64,000 bases of DNA, taken from positions 392,501-456,500 of the forward strand of contig WPIO01000178.1 of NCBI GenBank assembly GCA_009760855.2, given 5' to 3'. How positions within the stretch are numbered: position 1 is the first letter of the stretch; every line of letters begins with the position of its first letter. Positions 1-12,800 of the stretch are shown one piece after another. The translations under genes were made by a program, and so were the position numbers. The DNA is from Cristatella mucedo (taxonomy: Eukaryota > Bryozoa > Phylactolaemata > Cristatellidae). The notes below the pieces were generated by a model that searched no databases, was not told the origin of the DNA, and saw nothing but the letters and a program-made list of their open reading frames with translations.

Positions 1-73
<73 letters not shown>

Positions 74-119
74 TCTCTCTCTCTCCCTCCCTCCCTCTCC
101 TGCTCTCTCTCTCTCTCTC
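1..119. repeat. (CT)n microsatellite
   Basis: Nearly pure CT with a few CC interruptions at the window edge, in glutaminase intronic DNA. The stretch 1-669 holds only this, the TG tract and unrecognised sequence. Confidence 0.95.
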
Positions 120-161
120 CCCACAAGGATACCTAAATAGGTTGTTGGTTTGACAAGCTGC

Positions 162-274
<113 letters not shown>

Positions 275-669
275 ACTACACACCTCTCTCAGTGACAACC
301 TGTCTCGCCTTTTAGCCTTAAAATACGGTCCGTGTAACTCTGCCGAACAATTTGTGGACGCTCCTGTCGAACTGTACATCATCTATCTCATTCTTTCAGT
401 TGTACCCTAGCGCCATTAGATGCTTTTGCGAAGCTGGCCCCGGCTGCACAACAGAGTACTACCTCTGTGGTGCAATCCATGCTGAAAGAACTCGCATGAA
501 ATAACTACAGCAACTGCGTGGTCGTTAGGGCTCTGCTATTGATGGGCTTATGTAGAACATAAATACATTCTTGTACATGCATCACGACACCTAAAGCTGT
601 CTTAACGACACCGTACACTCGGCACGAGAACTCGGCCGTAAAAAGGACCCGGGCACCGAGCATGCTCAC

Positions 670-846
670 CCTGAAGGCAAACTGCCCGGAGTAGTCGTAC
701 ATGCCGCACGAGTACATCAGCGAGCAGGTGTCTCGCACCGACTCGCCAGAGAGCACCTTGTCACCGGTCACCGGGCAAATGCCACCGTTGGCCAGAGTGG
801 CAGCAATGACACTGCCCGACTCTGCAGTGACCTCGATCGAGCAACA
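670..846 (-). CDS. GLS: Glutaminase exon 10
   Basis: A 59-codon exon beginning [13 protein letters not shown], through [18 protein letters not shown] to [14 protein letters not shown]. It carries the Tyr466 position. The acceptor is cgtttcag. The donor is AGG followed by GTGAGC, at the same place as the vertebrate boundary before VGLPAKSG. Confidence 0.95.
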
Positions 847-3800
847 CTGAAACGGCACGCGACTCGTTACATCCATGGATAAAGAGAAGAAAAACAAACG
901 GCAAATCTTAGCCCAAATGGACCACGGCAGGCAAAGGATGTCTGACATAACACGTGACAGGAATGGCAATAGTGCAGATACTCGACAGCCGCCGAGCTGA
1001 ACGTCAGCTGAACGTGCCTGAAAGTAGAAGTCCAGAACCTCCTGGAGATGAGTACCTTCGGGGAAGCACTGCAAGTGAAAGTCAAAGGTGAGTCACTAGG
1101 CGTTACGATTACAAACCACACCGCATTCAGCTCACACGTTTTGGTATGACTCGTTAATGCAACACGATGCACAAGCGTTTTTCTCCTGATTTCTACCTGA
1201 TGGCCAGTCGATTAACTCACCACGCTGCAAATCCTTCCTCTCCCATCTCCTCCACCCACCCTTTGCTTCTTGGTTGGCCTCTCTACACCTCTGCCTCTTG
1301 GCTCGAGGTGGTCGCTTTCGTGCTGGCTTACGGCTAGATTTCCTTGCAGCACTCAGGGGGCACAACTCTCGTGACAAATCTGCCTGGTACACACCATTCC
1401 CCAGGGGTTGGCCACACATGAACATTCTCGGTGCAGGCTGCACAGTGAGACTATGCTGCTGCATCTTATTTTAACTTTATTTGGGGAACTTAAATTACTG
1501 ATACATTGACGACCAAAGCGGTACACGAGGGCAAGCAAGAAACCGCTAGCCTTCTTCGTCTAAGCTCTAAACAGCTACTGTAAGAACAACGCTTAATTCA
1601 AAGCCCATGTCACGACTGGCTACCCTTCCTCGACCTCCTCAAAGCGGCTGAACAGTTGAGACAGCAGCAACATCGTACAGAGTGAGCGATGTCAAGTAAG
1701 CAGTGTGCCGTCCACATCCTACACAACCTTTGCAATCAACGCATGGGACATCTCGCCCGACAGCTGGCGATTTTCGGCCCTGGCAAAGTCTGCCCAGACT
1801 TAGGAGGCATTACTGTGGCGGGTTAGACGCGAGCTTGAGTGCAGCCTCCGCATCAATGCAGATAACAGCATGACAGCCTGGAGGTGCAATATAACTAGCA
1901 GAAAGTGGCATGCGCCACTAAACTCCTCAAAGTAGCCACCTACCTCACATTGAATGACTGGGAGGGGGTCAACAGATTTTCACTGTGTACGCAAATACCA
2001 AAAGAAGGTGACGCAACAATCGCTAGCTAGCTGCACCCTTAAAAAACGACCCTAAAATATCGTAATGCGACAGCACTGTAATTTGGTGACAGTCGTGTGC
2101 ATGCACATGCAGGCGTAAAACAGTAGCAAGACCGGTGCACTGGCATAGAGTTCGGCCGGAGTGCTGCTGACAGAGCCGATCGCTCCCATGTGCAAAGATG
2201 ACAGAGCTGGCTGGCTGGCTGGCACGACAACTCGGAAGCCAAGCCTTACATAAAACTGCTCTGCCAGTAAGGGGTAGGGTGGGTCGGAGGTGAGGCGCAC
2301 CCTACCTTGTTCTCTTTCATGAAATAGGCCAGAGCAAAGTTCCTGTCAGCTGTTTCGCGTTCCGACAGGAATGTCGAGTTATGGAAGCCCAAGTACTCTC
2401 CGCCGTTCATTCTCTTTGTCTGGCTCATGAACTACAAAAGAGAGTGCAAACCATTCTCGGTGGGGTGCCGCCACACGGCTACCTGCAGAGGGTGCGACTG
2501 CGCGGCGGCTGCAGCAACCAGTCGCAGGGCTGCCACGGTTTTGACCTAGGGGTAACGGTACTCGCCTTTCGACGACCGAGTGCACAGGCAGGCTCAAGCC
2601 TGCCTGCCGCACTCGTGAAGCACCCGGATAGAAATTAGGTTCTCTTGGAGTGCTATACGAATGAATTATATTTACACTTGGATTTACCTGCTGCTGGGCA
2701 GCAAGAGCAAAAGGAAGTCGACGCACGTCCCAACGTGGCCACACACTCAAAAAGCTTCAGCCCCACAAGGAACCGCTACCAGCAGTGGTGGGAGCTGTAG
2801 ACATTTATCGGTCGACGTGGGTGAGTCGCAACGAATCTTGCCTGTCATTTCTGAGGTCGATGGCCTCAACCCTCAGGCCCTCATCCTCAAGAATGAAATA
2901 ACTATCCTTTCTTTCAATGCTACGATATCCCTTGAGGGTAAAGCAAAGATAAAAAAAAAGTACAGGTCGGCTGACTCAATAACCTCATTTATGCAGAAAA
3001 CCTTGGAGACAATCACCCCGATTGCAACAAACAATATAGGATTACCTGCTGCATGAGACTCGAACCGTCGACCGGGCTCATGAAGTACTAGTGTAGGCAT
3101 GGCATCGCAATCACATGGTTTCGCCCCCAGCTGACGTTCTGCCCACCCGACGGTGCTCCAAGCTGGTACGTTCTCCATTGCCGCTCAATTGCGGCGCAAT
3201 TTTCACTTGTTGCTTGTGCGACGGCCTGTACACACACTATCATACATCTTTCTATTTCTGTCTCTCTGACTCTGTCTGTCTGTCTCTCTTTGTCACTCTC
3301 TTCATGCCTCGTACTCCAGAGCAGCATACACGACGGCTTCGACCAACAGTGCGTGTGCTTGCCAGTGTGCATATCTGCGTATTAATACAGCCATCGTCAC
3401 CTACACTATGCATGTGGGGGCTTTGCCATCCGTCATTCTCTTCGCCTTGCAAGCCCCAACACTAGCACCTCACCTTGAGCAAACTAACGGGCATTCAGCA
3501 CTACACATATTCGGCTGACGGCCATTTTTTTTTATCGCTCACGAGGTTACCGGCAGCCACCGACGAAGCAGGCAGGCAGGCAGGCAGAACAGGGCGGATA
3601 GCCTTCGGCAGCAGCGCCCTACATAGTCAAAGCGATCCGGCAGCTTCAGGTTGTTCTTCAGCAGTGAACACAAAACAATGGCACCGGCATTGATCATCGG
3701 ATTATGAGGCTTCTCTGCAAAAGAGACAGAAAACAGCCTGGCTTGATGTAGCCACACAGATACAAAGACAGCAAGGGGGACTGCTGCTGTGCCGTGAAGC

Positions 3801-6800
3801 AAGGGGCAAATCAGCTTTAGGCTGCTGCTACTGTGAAGCTAGTTGGTAGGGGTACGATTGGGCATCGACTAGATGAACAAGGCATGCTTGCTCGTAACAA
3901 CATAAAAAAGAAGCTACTCTTGTACATCAAGCATAAAGTGGCTTGCTTGCAGTGGCTTGCTGGGGCAAGAGCACATAACTGGTCACATGAAGACTGGAGC
4001 ACAACTGAATAGGGCGATGAGAGCAAAATTCGCCATTTTTGCGTGATGCCAAATGTGTAGAGTACGTGCGTTGGTATTCCAATGAAGGTTTTTAATGATA
4101 ATTGCGTTCTGTATACCGAAATGTGAAGAAGTTTGGCAAAAAACGGGTCATAGTCAGTCTGGGGCTGCCTCCATTTCCGTGGCGGATATCTGGAATCCTG
4201 ACGAAGGACGTTTATTTAGAACTACTCTTAAGTGCTGCAGTATCAAGCGCAATGAACGCCCATCCGCACAGCTAATTTTCTTTTCGAACAAGACAATGAG
4301 CCTAAGCATACAGCTAACTTGTTCATTGACTGTTCATTGAGTGTCTCTGAGGAGAAATAGATAGAAGGTTTAGAGATCAAGTGGGTCGTATCATATTTAA
4401 AGAATTGCATTCTTAATAATAATAATAATTCACTTGATAAAGCGCCCTCAGAGAACTTAATCTCTCTAGGCACTTTACATTTGCTGTAAAGTGAAATACA
4501 ATTGAATGGTAAGTAAATTCTTAAAATTGACACGTATTTGGAGATCGATAAGGCCAGATATTTGCGAAAGCTTACTTAGCTCTATGCCGGAGGGGCTCAG
4601 ACCGGTGCATGCTTATCGTGATGGCACATCTCCATTTTAGTACTAGAAATTGATATACTTGTATTGTACCTTTAATTATATAGTGTGAGCTTATTTTGCG
4701 TCATGCACGTGATTACGGCAGATTGCATTAACGTTTTTTATATCAGAATCAGAACTTTATGGCTCCGGTGGCCGTTGTAGGCACCCTTGCTGATACTTCT
4801 AAGCTGGAGATTGTATAAGTAGTAAGTCACTACCGTAGTGCATGCCATGCCAAAGTTATTCCCATTGAGATATTTATAGTCCTACTATGAGGTATAGCAA
4901 TAATGAGTGTCATGTCAAATAGAGGGTAAGGGACATGATTTGATAATTTGCATATATAGATGCAACAGGCACTACCTGCCTTTACTAGGCAACACACATA
5001 CACACTAGTGGCCAGAACTTTTGTCGGATTCCAGAATCGGCGGTTTCCTTGTGATTTTTGCAAAATTGAATGTTACTATTCGCAACAAACGTCAAGGTTG
5101 TAATGGATCACTACTTCTCTAACTAAAGCAAACGTGAACATGCAATGCATGGCTTCCAGCCAAGAAAACCTAAAAATTTGCTACTTAGCCCTAAAAATGA
5201 GGCCACACTTGGCTTCGGGCACTATTAGTCATATAGTAAGCAATATTCTTGGTCAGTGGCTGCTAGGTACTGTCGAAATAAAAAGAAATACATGGTTCTT
5301 GATGTTTGTTGGCTTAGTCTTGAGGGTAATATAATTCTCGGGCCACCGGAAGCTGAGCTCCCAGTTTCATATCACAATCGCAATGCCGAGCTGATTTGGC
5401 CCAGGCCAAGTTTTTGCATACTTCAATTTGCTGAGGTAAATTAGGGAATTTCGGGATGCCCCTGCCCGGTATGCAGCAAGACAAGGCATAATAAGCAAAC
5501 TTTTAGCATATACAGCAAGTAAATTCAAGGTCATAGCAAGAACTAGGTTGACGTTGTAAGCAAAGCAATCAACACATGACTACTGCTCACAGAGTTTTTG
5601 TAAGCCTTCATACCTGAGCCACTGCACCAAACCTTGGCTGCATGTTGACCCTCTTTTGACCACCAAAATCGTGCAGTTAGATATCATTTTTTCGGTTTAA
5701 AGCCTTACCGAGAGTATGCCAAAAAGACAGAAAATACGACAACAGATCGGCCAATGTGCCATCGGAAGATGCTGAACAGTCGTACAGCTGTAATACTGGT
5801 GAAGGGAACCTTGTCGCCTTGTTGAGGCGACGTCGACTTTGTCGACGTCACACACTCGCTAGCCAAGCTAGGTGCACAGTATTCCGCGGCTTCGCTCAGA
5901 TCAGAGTGACGGTAGTTGAGCAGTTTGGGGCAGCAGCAGAGGCCTAGGCAGTGCATGCCACATTCTGCAAAAGGAGCTTCACCTTCATCCGACCTTGTAG
6001 AGGGTACTTTCTTGACGAGATTCTCGATATGAGAGGAATCAATGCAATGAGCTGGCAACGTGGTCCGGAAAGAGAGAGCTCTACGGGTACAGCTCTATGT
6101 ATATAGATTTCCTGGAAGGTAGCCGGGCACTGTCATCTGCGGACGTTGTGACCGACGATCCATACTGTTTTAGAGCATTAAATAGGTTTATTCTGAGATC
6201 GCCGTTGTTGCGAAAGGGCCAACATTCGATTCATATGACGTTCTAGAATGCAGTTTTTATGCTGTGCTCGAAGTGTCCGGAATCTGCCTTGGACACATTC
6301 ATGCTTGCTGACATTAGCTTTCGAAGTTTGGCGACTTGTGCCCTGATACGTCTGCACACTGCTAACCATGGCACGTTCATCAGACTTTAGCAAAAATCCT
6401 AGCCTGCCGTTCACGGGTAAATGACAGGACGACCGAAACAACGAAACCAAATGCTCCAGACGGCATACTCGAACTAATTAGGCTGCACATGCTATGCTGG
6501 TGAACGCCAGGCACAGTCGCCAGGCGGACGGTCCAACAACGGCACGGCCAAAGCTGAAGGAAAGAAACCCAAAGCGGCTCAGCGAAGCAGTCCGCCGGAA
6601 TCTATCGGCATAGAGTAGCTGCTGCCACCCGGTGGCGTTGCCCACGCTCCACCGAGCCGCCTAGCAAGGGCTCGTGTGCCAGCAGCAGCAGCCTCGGCAG
6701 CTATTATGCTAGAGCAAGTTGCCACGCCGTGATTGCAATCGCTAAGAGGCCCCGAGGGAGCAGCTCCAAAGGCAGCTGAGGCAAAGTGGAAAGTGAGAAA

Positions 6801-9800
6801 TGCAGCACAAGATCTTACTGTTCCTGTCCAGCACAAGCTCGTTGAAGGCCAGACCGCTGGGCTCCTGGCCAAGATACTGGTGCACGACGTCGGAGCCGAG
6901 GTCGTTGAGTGAATAGGCGTAGGTGAGTGGCTTGGAACAGGATTGCAAACAGAACGGCACGCTGCTATCACCGATTGAGTGCCTGGGCGTTTGAAAGAAA
7001 AACAGCATCAATTCGACAGTGCAAAAGGCACGCAAACATCCTAATGCTCAAGGAGATGGCCACGTTTGTCCACGGAGATGTTAGGCTCAGCTAGGAGGCC
7101 ACTTGACCACTTTGCTGCATTGCTTGATCGTAGTGGCAGCAGATGTCAGGATATCCTGCCACCAAGCTGCCAAGTGAGTAACCCCTATCTAGACCAGAAG
7201 TTTCGAGGACAGTGGCTCCAAGCAAGGCTAAAAGGAACCCACTCATACCTTTCCCAGAGAATGCATTCCAAGTGGTCCATAGTGACCTGTCACCAGGTGA
7301 AAGCTATAAGCAAGGCTAGTCAGTAAGTAAGTCAGCAAGCCCACTACAGTAGTGCATGCCATGCCAAAGTTACTACCCTTGTGATATTTATAGTAATACT
7401 ATGAGGGTGTGGCAATAATGAGTGTCATGTCAAATAGAGGGTAAGGGACATGATTTGGTAATATGCATACATAGATGCAACAGGCACTGCCAGCCTTTGA
7501 CAAGCAACGGACATGCATAAATGGTATCTGCCCGAGATTCTTCAAGGGGGCTTACTGTTGTAATAATAAATTTAAAGGTGGTCAGTACGTCTTCACGTTC
7601 CTCATACGAAACTCAACACCGATTTGCTGTCCGGCGCTGATGAAAAAAGACAATTCATAAAATCATATTTATGCTTATTCTATAGGAAAATTATCATAAT
7701 TTTGAAATGGCTTATCATTTTTCCTCCTGCCCAGATTTTTTTTGCTCCACTAATTAAGAACTCAAAACGAGTCTGACATTAGCGCTAACGCATTGCGTCG
7801 GCTGGATAAGAGAAGCCGACGAGAGTAAAAAATCCCCGCCATGCTACTGCTCCTCCCCCACCCACCCACCCACCCACCGAGTCTTGCCCTATATGCAGGC
7901 CGCTGCAACGCCTGCAGTGCAAGTATTGGCGATGCATTCGTGCCGCTGGCGAAGCAGTGAGCACCCTGCTGCGGTGACTGAGCTGCCAGCCCCAGCCAGC
8001 TTGTAGGTGAGCGAAGCACGACACGAGCGACTGCCAGGTGGCGCACTCGGCGCGGCAGCGGCCTTACCTCTGGCCATCGATGGTGCACAGCGACACGGCC
8101 CAGTAGTCGGGACTGACGCGCGACAGCTGTGGTATGTACGAGGCCACCTGAGGGCAGAAAAGACGTGGTAATGGAGCAAGGAAACTAGAAGGGGGCGGGT
8201 CGCTGCACCATAGGGGGAAGAAGCGACAAGAAGGAGGCGGGGCAAACGGGGAGGGGCCATCGACCGATAGAAGCTACCAAAGACGTGCTTGGTCACCACG
8301 CTCGAACCCTCTCCCTCTGCTTGGCCTCGGTCCCACCATGCCCCTTCTTCTGGAAAATCCTACTCAACCCACTAAGCAGTTGCTTGCATGCCCAGATGCG
8401 TCTCAGAAAAAAACACCGATGTTCCTGCGTACAATGAAGCCGTTGGCGTCATCCTCACGACCGTCTATGTGGGGCATCATTCATTATTCTTTTCCTTCGT
8501 GCCGCCGAGCGTGAGGCCCCACATTTTGCACACCCTTAAATTGTCCCAACTCGCTCCGAATAATCATGGGCTTTTAAGATTGTTCAATCTCTCGATAGCG
8601 ATCGCTGGTGTGCTCCAAAAATCTCCTTCGTCAGCAAATCTCCTGCAAGTCTTGATACATTCCACAGCACAGCTTGGAGATACATGCCTAGAAAACGGTG
8701 TGGCCCTGGCAGACGACAATGGAGGCAGCTACTGGCCGGCATAACCTGGATTGAGAGCTCAATGAAAGTCAATTATGCTGCCACATTTAAGTTGAGCAGC
8801 ATTAGAAGGACAGTGCGACCCTTATTGACTTGAGCAAGACTACAGCAGAGCTAACCGCAAAGTGAACCAACAACAGGTTCGACGAATTACCACAATCCAC
8901 TTTTAACGAGGCTAAAATCGATAGGATACTGGCGTTGTCGAGCTCAAATTTCGAGCAGACATTGAAGTATGTCTTTGATTTAATCTATGCACCAAATTTC
9001 ATGTCATTTTTGCACTCGAACTCATGCAAATGAACTGCAAAGACGGAGGCCTGTACCGAAATACTAGTTGATTAAACAGCCTCTTTTGCATAGTGTCTGA
9101 AGAACCATTACGGCTATCACCACCGCTTGCAGTGGCAATAAAAGATCGTCCACTGCAAAAATCGAACCCACGACCTCGGGATCTCAGTCGTGAAAAGCAA
9201 CCACCTTACGTAGTGTGCCATCACGGCTCACCAATCCAATTTAGTTCGCCTCAAATTAGGAATATAAAACTACACTACATGGAAAAAGTACCATAAACTT
9301 TCGCACGAATTCGCTCAGTCATTCTCCCGAAGACCACTGAAATAGATTGCAGTGGCCTGGGCCAATATCACAATCCACTGCATTCCACGGAAAAACAAAA
9401 GAAATCTCTTTTAATTGCAAATGACAGCACACTCTGCGACACTATGTGACATGGTATATAATCTGTGACAATTGTACACAAAGAATTTCACTTGCAGGCG
9501 TTCTTTTCCAATGCGCTGCAATCGGCTGCAATAGCCCGGGCCAAAACTGCAATCCACTCCAATCTACTGCATCCACAGAAAACGAATAGAAAGATTGCCC
9601 GAGCTCGAGTTTTTATTCCATATTAAAGCACATTATGTTGTGTGCACACCCACTTAAAATAAAAAGGTTGTGCATCCCTGCACTCTGGTAATGCGCAGCA
9701 ATCGCTCGAAATAGCCCAGGGAAATGCTGCAATCCACTCTAATCCATAAATCATCCCCAAATCGACAAGGTGAAGCTCTAATTTTCATTGCATAGAAGAC

Positions 9801-12800
9801 GAGACTCAGTTCAAAATGCACCCACAAAATGTCACTCGATTGTGCATTAAAATGCAATGCACTGCAATCGACTGCAGTAGCCCAGGCCAATATCACAATC
9901 CACAGCAATCCGCTGCAAACGACCAGAAAGCATACACTTTAAGCTCTAATAGTGATCGGACGTTGCTCTAATCTTCATTTATAGTGTATTCACGCAATTT
10001 AATTACAATTGCCTCAACCATTCTGTGGCAATGCATTGCAATCGACTACAGAGGCGGGGTTAATACCGCACTCCACAACAATCCGATATAAAATGCCCCC
10101 AAATCGGTTTCTCAATGCTCCAATTTTAAATGTATATAAAAAAGCACACCGTTTAAAGTGCAACCACGTCATTTTAACCAATTGCACTTGTATAGTCTCG
10201 GGCAATGAATGGCAGTCTACAGAAACAGCTCGGCTCGAAGCAGCAATCTGCTACAATCCGTGGCAGATCGGCCACAAATTGGCTGCACGAAGCTCCCATT
10301 GTCATTGCATTAAACATATCATTGTGTTTAAAGTAAGCCCATTAAATTCCAAGTAAAGCCGCAGAATTTTCACGCTATTTTGCAAGTTCATTGTCAACAA
10401 TGCACGGCAATCGACAGCAATGGTTGGTGCCAATACATCCATGCCAATCTGTGGCAAAACGACGAGAAATCGACTGCATCAAACTTCAAGTGTCATGCCA
10501 CGTAACATCTCACTGCTGGTGCACATACTTTCAACCCACTCTGAGCGTTAAATCTCGGGAAATGCATAGCAATCGACAGCAATGGCCAGTGGAAATATGG
10601 CAATCTATTAGGATCCATAGCAAATCACAGGAAAGCGATTGGGCAAAGATCCAAGTTTTCTTGCCTGTCACAGCACACTGTATTTAAATTGAAACCACGT
10701 TCGTTCTACCAATCTTGCATGCACAATCGCGAGCAATGAATGGCAATCGAGAGCAATGACCCAGGCCAATAGCCCAACCGCGGCCATTCGACGAGATATT
10801 GGCAGTGCAAAGCCCCTATGGTCTTACATGTAATATTCCGCTGTGTCCAAAGTGAAATCATGGCATTTTCAAGCTGCTTTGCTCGTTAACTATCAGCAAT
10901 GCATGGCAAGCAACAGCAATGGTCGGGGCCCATATCGCAATCCATGGGAAAAATCGGCAAGATTGGCTATGCAAAATTGCTACTCTTATTCCACTTAACA
11001 TCTCCATTTGCACCCATTATGTAAATTCAATCGACAGCAATACATGGCAATCGATGGCAACGGCCCGGAAAAAAATGCCAATCCATAACGGTCCGTTATA
11101 AATAGACCGATGGCTGTTGGGAGAATCTCCAACTTGTCTTGCATATTTCATTGTGCTGCATTAAAATTGTAACCACACCCTTTCAAGCAATCGAGAACAT
11201 ACAATCAAGGGCAATGCAAGATAATAGAGAGCAATGGCCCTGGAAAACGTCGCAATTCTTGACAAATCAGCCACATATTGTCTTTGAGATGCTCCAATAT
11301 GATTGAAAGCCTGGAGCTGGGCCAGCAACCAGCCATGGCGACTTGACCGACATGGCCACCCAGACGACCGGCTGCATCTTGCAGTTCCCACAGACCGGCG
11401 TGGGTCAGCTTCTCTCGTGGCTTAGTGACTAGCCGAGCGAGTGAGTAGCAGAGCTCTCGATTGCCATTTGGGCGGGTACCCGAGGGCAACCATTGCTAGA
11501 GTGAGCCGGCCCTGCCCACCCATGCCTACCCAACGCTCAGAAGTTCGGTCACCAGACCACCCATACCCACCCATATCTACACGTGGATCGCCTTGTTCTT
11601 GCAAGAGACGTTGTCTTGGACATACAGAGGCATCTTAGCATCAACTGCCGGCTTCTTCTTCAGCTTGCGCTCGATCGTGATGGCGTCGAAGTTCATCGCG
11701 ATTCGGGGGTATTTGGCAATTTCAATTTGAACTTTAGAAGCCCGTCCTCCCGATCCTGATCTGACGCCCGAATCTGGTGGATCAGACAGAAACTCGGCCT
11801 TTGACCCTGCGAAAAACTCGGCCTTTGACTTCCCAAGAATGCTGGCAGACTCGGCCGTTTGAACTCCTAAAGGCACCTTTAAGTGGGATTTTTATATTTA
11901 TATTTTTATTTTTATATATTATTAAGTGGGATTTTTAAGGCAGGCCAATACCCACAGACGCTCACCCATAACATCACGGAAGCCACCCATGCCCACCCAG
12001 TACCCACAGGTACAGTACGTGGGTATGGATATGGGTCGAGGGCTCTGGTCCACTCGGAAATGGCTCTTACAATGGTCGACAGCTGCTCGACATGTGCAAG
12101 CACAGCGCAGCCCCACGAGGACTGCTCCAAGCAATCACTTCGGCTACCATCGATGCCACAGCTTCTTCAGTGCACACAGCACGGTGTGCTCCGCTCATAA
12201 AAACTACTCGGTCCTTTTCTACAGAGACATTTCTTACACTCCCTATCGAAGTCGCCAAGGTAGCTGCACCCAAAAGCACCAGCTGTTTAGCCTGGCAGGC
12301 TCCAACCGTGCCTGCCATCAGGAGCAGCAGTAGCAGTAGCAGTAGCTGCAGGCAAGCTATTCATTAGCCGTGATAACAAGCAGTCCATCGCTGCGGCACT
12401 AGCAGCAGCACGGCAGCGAGGCAGGGCAGGGGGCGTGAAGAACCGTGCTCGAATGAGCATCGAAAAGAAAGCAGCCGTTACACGCGGAAGGATCCGCTAG
12501 CTGCAGCAGTGCCAGGCACAAGCTGCAACAGGCCGGCTGGCCGGCCGGCGGCGGCTTTGCTTACCTTTCCGGAGCAGTTGCTCTTGCACTCCCAGTAAAT
12601 TTCGTCGATCGTGCTCGTCAGCTTGCCAAACTCGGGTATGACGAATAGACTCTTGAACGCACGGCTGATTAGTACAAAGTCGGGACTTGCGCACCTGCAG
12701 AGAGCGCAATCCACTACGAGATAACTGACACTGGCCGAAGGGGAGGCTGCCCGGCCAGCCGACGGGGGAAGTGCATCGACGAGGAAATGCCAAAATAAGT

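Noticed and set aside
505-1172. A single 189-aa minus ORF as one exon
   Set aside because: It reads through an intron; only 1018-1068 and 670-846 match glutaminase, with splice sites between.
11577-11876. Minus ORF with [20 protein letters not shown]
   Set aside because: Looks protein-like, but no known family and it does not fit the glutaminase frame; left as intronic.
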